From Acidimicrobiia bacterium (GTDB lineage: Bacteria > Actinomycetota > Acidimicrobiia > Spongiisociales > UBA5794): a stretch of 39,502 bases of DNA. Numbering within the stretch: position 1 is the first letter of the stretch; every line of letters starts with the position of its first letter. Positions 27,669 to 35,273 of this stretch are shown here, piece after piece. The translations under genes and the position numbers were made by a program. The notes below the pieces were generated by a model, which had not been told where the DNA came from, did no database searches, and saw only the letters and a program-made list of their open reading frames with translations. Location of the stretch: positions 1-39,502 of the forward strand of contig JASJCF010000003.1 in the NCBI GenBank assembly GCA_030066265.1. The letters run 5' to 3'.

Positions 27669-28336
27669 GTTTCCTCCCCGACCTTCGGCGGCAGGGGCCG
27701 ATCCGGTCGACGGAGCAATCGCCGGAACATGCCCTCCGTCAGGCCGTCTGCGGCAGCCCCGGTTTCCCGAACCTCCTGGACGGCAGATCCGGTGATACCG
27801 ATGGTCTGGTCCCGCACCAGCTCGGCGAGCTCGGGTGAATCGCTCAACAGGCTCACGATCCCCTCCGTCGACTCCTGGAAGGCGTAGACGGCCAGGACCC
27901 GACCGCGGGCGTATTCGGCGGTCCCGACGTTGGTCAGCCGTTCTCGCTCCTCGGAGATGGCTTTCCTCGTCGGTTCGGTCACACCGGCAATGAAGGGAGC
28001 AACACCGGTCACTTCGGCGAGATACGCGGTCGTGTCGATGGCGACACCGAGCGTGCGGGTGAACGGGTAGGCCATGCGTTGAGCCGATTCCGCAGCTCCG
28101 CTCGCCAGTGCCGGCAGCTCGGAGACCCACCCGACGAACGCCATCACGTTGGGATCGGCCTTCACCAACATCGGGCCGGAGTCCGGTTCGTGGTCGAGGG
28201 CATCGAGCTGCTGAGAGACCTTCATGAGGCGATCGATCGCCTCGCCGATGCCCCCGGCGACGATCCTCACGACGGTCTTGTACGCGTCCTCCGGAGAGCG
28301 TTCCTCGAGCTCGGCGGTCTCGGTCTGGTCCGACAT
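27665..28336 (-). CDS. Hypothetical protein translationally coupled to the RDD gene
   Basis: MSDQTETAELEERSPEDAYKTVVRIVAGG...; ATG after TAGGGT-N7; stop overlaps RDD start. Confidence 0.75.
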   Translation of the reverse strand: MSDQTETAELEERSPEDAYKTVVRIVAGGIGEAIDRLMKVSQQLDALDHEPDSGPMLVKADPNVMAFVGWVSELPALASGAAESAQRMAYPFTRTLGVAIDTTAYLAEVTGVAPFIAGVTEPTRKAISEERERLTNVGTAEYARGRVLAVYAFQESTEGIVSLLSDSPELAELVRDQTIGITGSAVQEVRETGAAADGLTEGMFRRLLRRPDRPLPPKVGEET

Positions 28337-28348
28337 CGAACAAACCCT

Positions 28349-28456
28349 AATCGGGCCGATCCGTGGCCTCGCCTCGGGCCCCATCTCGGGCCTCGTCTCG
28401 GACGTGATCCCGGGCGCGATCGGGGGCACGATGTCGATGCCCGTCACGGGTCGGGA
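28349..28456. repeat. Degenerate 12-bp tandem repeat, about 9 units (core like CTCGGGCNCGAT)
   Basis: aatcgggccgat ccgtggcctcgc ctcgggccccat ctcgggcctcgt ctcggacgtgat cccgggcgcgat cgggggcacgat gtcgatgcccgt cacgggtcggga, in register. Confidence 0.6.
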
Positions 28457-28511
28457 ACCCATATACTCCATCGCCGTAGCCGGTCTGGCTCTGTACACTG
28501 GCGGGCGCCCA

Positions 28512-28584
28512 GCCCCCATCGTCCAGCGGCCTAGGACTCCGCCCTTTCAAGGCGGCAACGGGGATTCGAATTCCCCTGGGGGCA
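28512..28584 (+). tRNA. tRNA-Glu (TTC)
   Basis: GCCCCCA/TGGGGGC acceptor; anticodon arm CCGCCCTTTCAAGGCGG; GGGGATTCGAATTCCCC. Confidence 0.95.
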
Positions 28585-28588
28585 CAAC

Positions 28589-28666
28589 GGGGGCGTGGTG
28601 AAGTCTGGAGTTCACGCCGGCCTGTCAAGCCGGAGGTCGCGGGTTCAAATCCCGTCGCTCCCGCCA
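28589..28666 (+). tRNA. tRNA-Asp (GTC), CCA encoded
   Basis: GGGGGCG/CGCTCCC acceptor; anticodon arm CCGGCCTGTCAAGCCGG; ends GCCA. Confidence 0.95.
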
Positions 28667-28733
28667 AGCTCGGTCTCCGCGGAGATGCGAGCTGAGTTCC
28701 GAAGGAACTCGCATGTGATCCGAAGGGATCACA
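28667..28733 (+). other. Three consecutive hairpins in the tRNA-Asp/tRNA-Phe spacer
   Basis: AGCTCG-GTCTCCGCGGAGATG-CGAGCT (28667-28693); GAGTTCC-GAA-GGAACTC (28694-28710); TGTGATCC-GAAG-GGATCACA (28714-28733). Confidence 0.8.
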
Positions 28734-28736
28734 CTC

Positions 28737-28809
28737 GGTCAGGTAGCTCAGTTGGTAGAGCGCCGGTCTGAAAAACCGGAGGTCGGCAGTTCGACCCTGC
28801 CCCTGACCA
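28737..28809 (+). tRNA. tRNA-Phe (GAA)
   Basis: GGTCAGG/CCTGACC acceptor; anticodon arm CCGGTCTGAAAAACCGG. Confidence 0.95.
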
Positions 28810-28811
28810 CG

Positions 28812-28918
28812 CGGACTCCCCGGAGGGGAGTCCGTTCGAGTTTGCGTTCGCAAACTCGGGCGATCCTGCTGCGGGCTTCCCATTCGGGAAGCCCGTTCGA
28901 GTTTGCGGAGCAAACTCG
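28812..28918 (+). repeat. Duplicated two-hairpin module behind tRNA-Phe, period about 60 bp
   Basis: CGGACTCCCC-GGA-GGGGAGTCCG (28812-28834) + CGAGTTTGC-GTTC-GCAAACTCG (28837-28858); CGGGCTTCCC-ATTC-GGGAAGCCCG (28872-28895) + CGAGTTTGC-GGA-GCAAACTCG (28898-28918). Confidence 0.9.
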
Positions 28919-28933
28919 TGCGGTCCTCTCTGG

Positions 28934-28963
28934 GCGCACGGACGTGCTGCGCACGTCGTGCGC
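28934..28963 (+). other. Additional hairpin, 13 bp with one bulged G
   Basis: GCGCAC-g-GACGTGC-TGC-GCACGTC-GTGCGC. Confidence 0.8.
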
Positions 28964-29032
28964 TTTGCTCCACCGTCCGGACGGCCGGCACGCAAGCTTC
29001 CGTTTGGAGCAAGCCGTGCGAGGGCGTTCTCG

Positions 29033-30118
29033 CTATCTGGCGCCAGCCGGACGGTGGTTTGACGCCTGTTCGCCGAGCAGGAGGCAGGAGTCGCCGAACT
29101 CGTGCCATAGATAGTCACCGGCGACGGCGCGGTCATAGGTGTCCGCCACCAAGTTCGTACCCGCCACTGCCCGGAGCAGGTCGATGTGGGACGCCTCCGG
29201 GGGGTGCCATCCGGTGATGAGTCCATCGACGATGCGCGCTGGACGATCGGGTCCGAGCACGAGGTCGGTCCAGCCCGTCGAGGCGGCGATCGTTCCGTCT
29301 TCGGCGATCGCGGATTCGAGTGCGCGGGTGACGGTCGTCCCGACTGCGATGACCCGTCCTTCGTGCCGACGCGTCGCGTTGATCAGTGACGCTGTCTTCT
29401 TCGAAACGGCGAATCGTTCGGGCTGCGGAGGCTCGTGGGCCTCCTGGGAGGACACCCCGGCGTGGAGCTCGATCCCCGCCAAACCCACCCCGTTCCTCCG
29501 CAGCGCACGCACCAGTCGTGCCGTGAAGGGTCGGCCTGCGCTCGGCATCTCGGCGCTGCCGGGCCACCTGCGCCGATCGGCGAAGAACGTCTGATACATG
29601 GAGAGCGGCCACTCACCCGTCACATAGCGGTAGCGGATGGGCCTGCCATGGCGTTGCATGAGGGAGCGCACCCCGCCGTCGACTTGGATGCTCGCTCGCC
29701 ACAGGCGAACCGCTCCGCCTGCGCCACCGTCCGCTGGATCCTCCAGCACGATCGAGCCGAGGGGCACTCGGGCTCTCTCGCCGGGTCGAGCGTCGAGGAT
29801 CGGCCCCGCCGCATCAGGCCGCCGCAACTCGATCACCCACCTGCCGTCGTCGAGGGGCGTGGACAAGTGAGTAACAACCGGGAGCCCGTTGAGGCTGCCT
29901 TCAACCGCCGCCGCCATGGTGGGACTTGTGTTGACCACGAGCAGATCGCCCGACGCCAGGAGGGCGGGTAGCTGTACGAAGGTCGAATCGACGAACCCAC
30001 TCTGTGAGGCGACCATCAGTCGTACCTCGTCGCGCTCGAGGCCCCGTGCTTCAGCCGGGGCAGTGGCCGCACGATCGTCGGGAAGCGCAGATGTCAGCTC
30101 GGCTGATCCGAGTGTCAT
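29033..30118 (-). CDS. QueA-like S-adenosylmethionine:tRNA ribosyltransferase-isomerase family protein
   Basis: GDLLVVNTSPTMAA, YRYVTGEWPLSMYQTFFADRRRWPGSAEMPSAGRPFT, GWTDLVLGPDRPARIVDGLITGWHPPEASHIDLLRAVAG; ATGA overlap with SDR gene. Confidence 0.85.
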   Translation of the reverse strand: MTLGSAELTSALPDDRAATAPAEARGLERDEVRLMVASQSGFVDSTFVQLPALLASGDLLVVNTSPTMAAAVEGSLNGLPVVTHLSTPLDDGRWVIELRRPDAAGPILDARPGERARVPLGSIVLEDPADGGAGGAVRLWRASIQVDGGVRSLMQRHGRPIRYRYVTGEWPLSMYQTFFADRRRWPGSAEMPSAGRPFTARLVRALRRNGVGLAGIELHAGVSSQEAHEPPQPERFAVSKKTASLINATRRHEGRVIAVGTTVTRALESAIAEDGTIAASTGWTDLVLGPDRPARIVDGLITGWHPPEASHIDLLRAVAGTNLVADTYDRAVAGDYLWHEFGDSCLLLGEQASNHRPAGAR

Positions 30119-30798
30119 CGGACTTCTGCCAACAGGCCGCCGGCGGTGTACCTCTCCGAGGGAAGCCCGCTCGAGATGAGATCCCGCAGGAGCGGCACCA
30201 CGGTCTCTGGCGGAGGCCTGTCGGAGATGTCCTCGTCGGGGAAGGCGGCCTGATGCATGTCGGTGCGCATGTCACCTGGGTCGAATGCATACACCCTCAG
30301 GCCGGGCTCTTCCCTGGCCAGAACTGCGCTGGCATGGTCGAGCGCTGACTTGGATGCTCCGTATGGCCCCCAGGTCTCGTAGGCCTCGACTGCGGCGTCT
30401 GAGGAAACGTTGACGACGACACCGTCCCCCTGCTTGAGCGCTGGAAGGAGGTGTCCGAGCAGTGCGAGCGGGGACACGACGTTGGTGTCGAACACGGCGT
30501 GCAACTCGTCCTCGCCGACGGCGCCGATCGGTAACAGCGGGCTGGGGCCCAGGTGGCTGGCGTTGTTGACGAGGAGGTCGAGACGCTGACCTACCGCATT
30601 GGCCAGCCTGACCCGGTGCGACTCGTCGCGAATGTCTCCTGCGATGGCCAGGATGCGCAGGGAACCGTCCCGAGCGACGTCGTCGAGCATGTGTTGGGAC
30701 CTGGCCGTGATGACGACGTCCCAGCCGTCGTCAGCGAGCCTCAGGGCAAGGGCCCGGCCCAGGCCCTTCGAGCCTCCAGTGATCACTGCGTTTGGCAT
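30115..30798 (-). CDS. SDR family NAD(P)-dependent oxidoreductase
   Basis: MPNAVITGGSKGLGRALALRLADDGWDVVITARS; NNASHLG; YGASKSA; AGGAGG RBS. Confidence 0.92.
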   Translation of the reverse strand: MPNAVITGGSKGLGRALALRLADDGWDVVITARSQHMLDDVARDGSLRILAIAGDIRDESHRVRLANAVGQRLDLLVNNASHLGPSPLLPIGAVGEDELHAVFDTNVVSPLALLGHLLPALKQGDGVVVNVSSDAAVEAYETWGPYGASKSALDHASAVLAREEPGLRVYAFDPGDMRTDMHQAAFPDEDISDRPPPETVVPLLRDLISSGLPSERYTAGGLLAEVR

Positions 30799-30839
30799 TT
30801 TGATCCTCCTATGCGTGCCGATGCGATCACAAACGTACA

Positions 30840-30859
30840 ACTTGAAGTTGACTTCAAGT
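30840..30859. promoter_or_regulatory. SoxR/MerR-type operator in divergent promoter
   Basis: ACTTGAAGT-TG-ACTTCAAGT perfect dyad, in the 19-nt spacer of a minus-strand TTGACT(30862-30857)-N19-TACGTT(30837-30832) promoter. Confidence 0.75.
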
Positions 30860-30881
30860 CAAGACCCAATATCCTTCGCCC

Positions 30882-31346
30882 ATGGAGGACTTGCTCACAA
30901 TCAGCGAAACCGCCGAACGGAGTGGCTTCAGCGCTTCTGCTCTCCGGTACTACGAGCGGGAAGGCCTCATCGACGCGTCCCGAACAGAAGGTGGCCAGCG
31001 TCGGTTCTTGCGCAGCGAACTCCGTCGTCTGGCCTTCATCGCTGCGGCACGGCATGTCGGTCTGACCCTGGGGGAGATCAAGGAAGCGCTCTCGCTTCTC
31101 CCCGCCGAGCGCACGCCCACGAAGGCCGATTGGATGCGCATCTCACGATCCTGGCGGCAGCGCCTCGACGACGAGATAGGAGCGCTGGAGCGGCTGCGCA
31201 ACGGGTTGGACAGCTGCATCGGATGCGGCTGCCTCAGCCTGCAACGGTGCCGACTGAGCAACCCGAACGACATCGTCGCCGATCGGGGCTCTGGGGCGGT
31301 GTTCCTGCCCGAGCCACTGCACCCGCCCGCCGTTGAACGCCAGTAG
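30882..31346 (+). CDS. soxR: MerR-family regulator, SoxR type with [2Fe-2S] cysteine motif
   Basis: LTISETAERSGFSASALRYYEREGLI HTH; C-terminal CIGCGCLSLQRC = C-X2-C-X-C-X5-C. Confidence 0.9.
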   Translation: MEDLLTISETAERSGFSASALRYYEREGLIDASRTEGGQRRFLRSELRRLAFIAAARHVGLTLGEIKEALSLLPAERTPTKADWMRISRSWRQRLDDEIGALERLRNGLDSCIGCGCLSLQRCRLSNPNDIVADRGSGAVFLPEPLHPPAVERQ

Positions 31347-31477
31347 AGGTCCTCGACACCGAGCGTGCGGGCCAAGCGGCTGGCACCAAACCATCCGGAC
31401 TCGGTCTGTTCTCGGCGTCACGTCACGGGCGCTCCTGCGGCGGTCTACCGTGATCGGGTGGAGATGGGGGTGTCGGC

Positions 31478-32866
31478 ATGCGAGTCGTGAGCGTCGGTGG
31501 GGGCGCCGGAGGGCTGCTGACCGCGCTGTTGCTGCGTCGTGATGGTCACGACGTCACGGTCCTCGAACGCGATGCTGAAGGGCCGCCGGCGGATGACGAG
31601 CAGGCGTGGGATTCCTGGACGCGGAAGGGTGTCTCGCAACTCCGCCAGCCACACGGCTTCATCGGTCGCACCCGGGCGGTCCTCTCCGAGGAGCTTCCCG
31701 AGGTGTGGGATCGGGTCCTCGAAGCGGACACCTATCGGGTCGACCTGAGGAGATTCGCCCCGGAGCAGGAGGCGCTCGTCGAATCAGACCGTCGCCTTCA
31801 GGTCGAGGTGATGCGCCGTACGACCTTCGAGCGCACGCTCGCATCTGTGGTCGACGAGACCCCGGGGATCGACGTCCGGCGAGGCGTCGCTGTCACGGGA
31901 CTGCGTGCCGATCGATCGGAGAACGGCACACCGCTGGTGTCGGGTGTCCACACACGGGAACACGGCGACGTGTCCGCCGACCTCGTGATCGACAGCAGCG
32001 GGAGACGAACGGCCGCACCGCGCTGGCTCGACGACGTCGGAGCGCCGGTCGACGAGTGGAGCGAAAGCGACGGCTTCACCTACCACTCGCTCTGGTTCCG
32101 CACCCATGACGGGACCTACCCGCCCAACATCGCCGGCTTCTTCGGCGGAATGGCTCCAGGCCTCATCGCCCTGCTCTTCCCCGGCGACGCCGGCGTCTTC
32201 GGAGTTGCCATGGTCGGACTCGGCAGCGACAAACCGCTACGACGTCTGCGCGACACGGCGGTGTTCACCTCGGTGGCCAGCGAGTTCACTCCGATCGCCG
32301 GCTGGGTCGATCCCGACGTCTCCGCGCCCATCTCGCAGGTCCTTCCCATGGGGGCGATCCACAATCGTCGGTTGCGGTTCTGGAACGGCGATGGCCCGTC
32401 CGCCCACGGCTTCGTGAACCTCGGGGACTCGGCACTCTCGACCAACCCCAGCCTGGGTCGCGGTATCGCCCTCGCTCTCGTGGGAGCACTCGAACTCAGG
32501 AGCGTGCTGCGCACCACGGACGATCCGCAGCGGGTCGCCGTCGAGTACGACCAGGTGAAGGAGGAACGGCTGATCCCCTGGTTGTGGGATGCCGTCGAAT
32601 CCGACCGCGGCATGCGCCATGTGTTCGCCACTGCCATCGGCGAAGCGACCGACACCACCGTCTCGGATCGCACCCTCATGAGCCGGGCATCGATGCAGGA
32701 CATGGAGTGCTGGCGTCGATGGACAGGCGTGAACCAGGCCTTCGAGCTCCCCTCGAGCTGCCTCGAGGATGGCGACCTCATGGATCGAGCCCGCACCATC
32801 GGGTCCGGCGCTCCCCCACCGAGCTACGACCTGACCCGGCAGGAACTCGAGCATCTCCTGACGTGA
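31478..32866 (+). CDS. FAD-dependent oxidoreductase/monooxygenase-like
   Basis: MRVVSVGGGAGGLLTALLLRRDGHDVTVLERD Rossmann motif; GFVNLGDSALSTNPSLGRGIALAL GD motif. Confidence 0.85.
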   Translation: MRVVSVGGGAGGLLTALLLRRDGHDVTVLERDAEGPPADDEQAWDSWTRKGVSQLRQPHGFIGRTRAVLSEELPEVWDRVLEADTYRVDLRRFAPEQEALVESDRRLQVEVMRRTTFERTLASVVDETPGIDVRRGVAVTGLRADRSENGTPLVSGVHTREHGDVSADLVIDSSGRRTAAPRWLDDVGAPVDEWSESDGFTYHSLWFRTHDGTYPPNIAGFFGGMAPGLIALLFPGDAGVFGVAMVGLGSDKPLRRLRDTAVFTSVASEFTPIAGWVDPDVSAPISQVLPMGAIHNRRLRFWNGDGPSAHGFVNLGDSALSTNPSLGRGIALALVGALELRSVLRTTDDPQRVAVEYDQVKEERLIPWLWDAVESDRGMRHVFATAIGEATDTTVSDRTLMSRASMQDMECWRRWTGVNQAFELPSSCLEDGDLMDRARTIGSGAPPPSYDLTRQELEHLLT

Positions 32867-32900
32867 CAGCAGCAAGCACAACCGACTGCGCAGCCAGCGC

Positions 32901-32954
32901 GATCGATCAGCACACACACCGATCGCAGCACACACGCCGATCGCAGCACACGAG
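32901..32954. repeat. Imperfect 18-bp tandem repeat, about 3 units
   Basis: gatcgatcagcacacaca / ccgatcgcagcacacacg / ccgatcgcagcacacgag. Confidence 0.7.
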
Positions 32955-33012
32955 GTTTCACACTGCGTTCATCGAACGATCATGCGGTTGCCATGGAAGG
33001 GGAGTTACCTCC

Positions 33013-33324
33013 ATGCGAGCATTCGACGCCCGAGCCGATGGCCCGGGTGCTGATGAAGGGGGCCCCATGGCTGACACCACCATCATGGAAGTCGATTGGG
33101 ATGCGATGCGACGCACGGCCGAGCCGCACACCGAGGGCATGGTCGTCCGCGTGAACGATGCGCGCCACGTGGTCGCCGCCGAGCCGACGGCGGCATCCTG
33201 GGACGGAACACGGCCGGCAGAGTGCACGGATGGAGACTGGGCGATACGCAGAGAGATCGTCGCGGATGGCGAGGGATCCGAACGCGAGGTCGCTCACTAC
33301 CACGCCATCCGACGTCTCCCGTAG
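33013..33324 (+). CDS. Small hypothetical protein (start 33013 or 33067)
   Basis: In-frame MRAFDARADGPGADEGGPMADTTIMEVDWDAMRRTAEPHTEGM...; RBS-like GGAG upstream of both starts. Confidence 0.5.
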   Translation: MRAFDARADGPGADEGGPMADTTIMEVDWDAMRRTAEPHTEGMVVRVNDARHVVAAEPTAASWDGTRPAECTDGDWAIRREIVADGEGSEREVAHYHAIRRLP

Positions 33325-33343
33325 CAATATTGCCACACGCCGC

Positions 33344-33736
33344 TCAGTCGGCGCCTTCGGCCAGCCCGCCCTCGGCCAGCCCGTCCTCGGCAAGGACCGT
33401 CTCGGCGAGCGCCTTCGGGGCGATGAGGGTGTAGCTGGTCCGAATCCACTCACGGACCTCGTCCCAGTCGCATTCGCCCTCGCCGAGGTCGACATCGACC
33501 CAACCGTGGCGACCGAGGCCGTATCCCATGGCACTCGCTCGCGAGTCGGAGCCCACGACGGCGTCTGCCTCCTCTTTGGACAGCTTGAAGGACACGCTCG
33601 TGCCGCTCAGGCTCGAGAAGAGGAAGTTCTTCCCGCCCACCCGGAAGCTCGGGTGCCCGCCCCACTCGGCGATGTCGACGCGCTCGGCCTCGGGAAGCTC
33701 GGCGACGATGGCCTCGAGTCGGTCGATGTTCGGCAT
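33344..33736 (-). CDS. MmcQ/YjbR family protein with C-terminal pentapeptide repeat tail
   Basis: ADVVGSDSRASAMGYGLGRHGWVDVDLGE-type core; ATG after TAGCAT-N6; tail LAETVLAEDGLAEGGLAEGAD. Confidence 0.8.
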   Translation of the reverse strand: MPNIDRLEAIVAELPEAERVDIAEWGGHPSFRVGGKNFLFSSLSGTSVSFKLSKEEADAVVGSDSRASAMGYGLGRHGWVDVDLGEGECDWDEVREWIRTSYTLIAPKALAETVLAEDGLAEGGLAEGAD

Positions 33737-33800
33737 CCGTCGATGCTACGCGCTTCGGCAATCCGTGGGAGCCACGGACCGTTCCCGCCCTGGGTCGGTT

Positions 33801-35165
33801 TCAGGTTCCCGACACGGTGGGTGTGGACCGGCGCACGAGACGCTCGAGCACGATCATGACCAACGTCGCAGCCACAGCCGCTGCCACGATCACGACAGCG
33901 GTGGTGACCCGCTCGAGCAGCTGGGGGGCGAACAGGAGGGCAGCTCCCAAACCCAGCATCATCGTCCCCGACAGGAGCTTCAACGCTCGACCCTCCCTCG
34001 GCTGGAGCTTGCGTGAGCCGAGCGTCCAGACGAATCCGGCGACGATCGCCAACAGGGGGATGACATACACGACGTTGTACAGAGCCAAGTATCCGTAGTA
34101 CGTGGGGGTCGGGAGGTCGCTGAGCGTGAGGACCCTCGTGAACGCCATCGGAAGACCGGCCGTGCACAGCAATTCGTAGCTGTTCGCGACAATCGCCAGG
34201 GCGACCGTCGCCCCGGCCACGGCCAGCATGTTCTCGGCCCGAACGAGATTCCGTGTTCGTGCATACAGCCCCGGCTTCGCCGACTCGGGTATCGACGTCG
34301 TCATGCCGCCGGGCCGATACGAGTCCTTGATGCTGATCGCCCCGAGCACCGCAGCAAGCGCCCCGGCTCCGATCGTCACCCATCGCAGATTGTCGGTGAT
34401 GAGGAACAGATTGAGCCATGCCGACATGAAGATGAAGTACAGAATCCCCGAGATCGCAACGAAGAGCACGCCGATCGCGGCCATCCGAAATCGATTGCGA
34501 GCATGCACCAGCAAGCTCAGCAGGAAGAGCAGCACGAAGAACGCGCACGGGTTGAAGGCATCGAGACCCGCGACCAGGATCGTGAACACGGGCAGGGGAA
34601 CGGCACTGGACCGAAGGTCGCCCACACCCGGCACCGCAATCGCAACATCCTCGATGGTGGTCGTGGTCACCGGCGTGTCGCGGACCGTTGCTGCATGGCA
34701 GGCATCGAGTCGCTCGGCGATCTGTGCTCCGATGCCTTCGGGTCCGTCATAGCCGGTCACCATCTCGCCGCAGAACATGAAGGTGGGAACCGCCTGGATC
34801 GGGGTCCCGATCTCGGAAGCCAAGGCGATCGCCACCGTTTTGGCCGCCTCGTCATCCGAGTCTGCCTGGATCCACCAGACGCGGAGCCAGTCTCGCTGCT
34901 GCTCGAGATCCTCGATGTACGGGATCGCCGCTCGACAGTGTGGGCACGTCGAGGAGAAGACGAAATAGAGCTCGACGACCTGCCGACCGTCCTCGACGCC
35001 GAGCCATGGTTCCGGTTCCTCCACCGCACCAGCGCCTGCGGGCGAGAAGACGGCAGCGACGGCCGCAGTCACGAGAATCGGGAGGATGAGCCGACGTCGA
35101 GCGGAACGAAGCCACCCGGTGGCGCCGTCGGCGCCTCGATATCGCCGCACCTGGGGAGACGACAT
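33801..35165 (-). CDS. Thioredoxin-fold (CPHC) domain fused to a DsbD/CcdA-like membrane domain
   Basis: VELYFVFSSTCPHCRAAIPYIEDLEQQ after a signal segment; multi-TM C-terminal part with FNPCAFFVLLFLLSLL and YELLCTAGLPMAFTRVL. Confidence 0.78.
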   Translation of the reverse strand: MSSPQVRRYRGADGATGWLRSARRRLILPILVTAAVAAVFSPAGAGAVEEPEPWLGVEDGRQVVELYFVFSSTCPHCRAAIPYIEDLEQQRDWLRVWWIQADSDDEAAKTVAIALASEIGTPIQAVPTFMFCGEMVTGYDGPEGIGAQIAERLDACHAATVRDTPVTTTTIEDVAIAVPGVGDLRSSAVPLPVFTILVAGLDAFNPCAFFVLLFLLSLLVHARNRFRMAAIGVLFVAISGILYFIFMSAWLNLFLITDNLRWVTIGAGALAAVLGAISIKDSYRPGGMTTSIPESAKPGLYARTRNLVRAENMLAVAGATVALAIVANSYELLCTAGLPMAFTRVLTLSDLPTPTYYGYLALYNVVYVIPLLAIVAGFVWTLGSRKLQPREGRALKLLSGTMMLGLGAALLFAPQLLERVTTAVVIVAAAVAATLVMIVLERLVRRSTPTVSGT

Positions 35166-35273
35166 GCGCTCGTACTCCCGTTCGACTCCGGTCCATCGTC
35201 TCTCCGGAACGCCAAGCGGTCAACCAAGCGCCGGTCCAGCGCGCCGGCGCATCCGTCGATAGGGTGCGGGGTG

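Noticed and set aside
28337-28519. N-terminal extension of the 27665 gene to 28519
   Set aside because: It would overlap tRNA-Glu (28512-28584), and an internal ATG has a well-placed TAGGGT box.
28714-28733. TGTGATCC-GAAG-GGATCACA as a CRP site
   Set aside because: The half-sites are 10 nt apart rather than 6; it belongs to the tRNA-spacer hairpin series.
28752-29226. ORFs on both strands through the tRNA-Phe hairpin region (LRSQTRAILL..., ANSNGLPEWEARSRIARVCERK...)
   Set aside because: They run through tRNA and hairpins; the apparent amino-acid repeats come from the hairpin arms.
33324-33333. GCAATATTGC palindrome between convergent genes
   Set aside because: Ten-bp self-complementary sequence with no loop or further context; could be chance.
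34503-35273. Upstream part of the 34503-36188 plus-strand ORF
   Set aside because: Antisense to the thioredoxin/DsbD-like gene; the real start fits 35271/35274 after TAGGGT.
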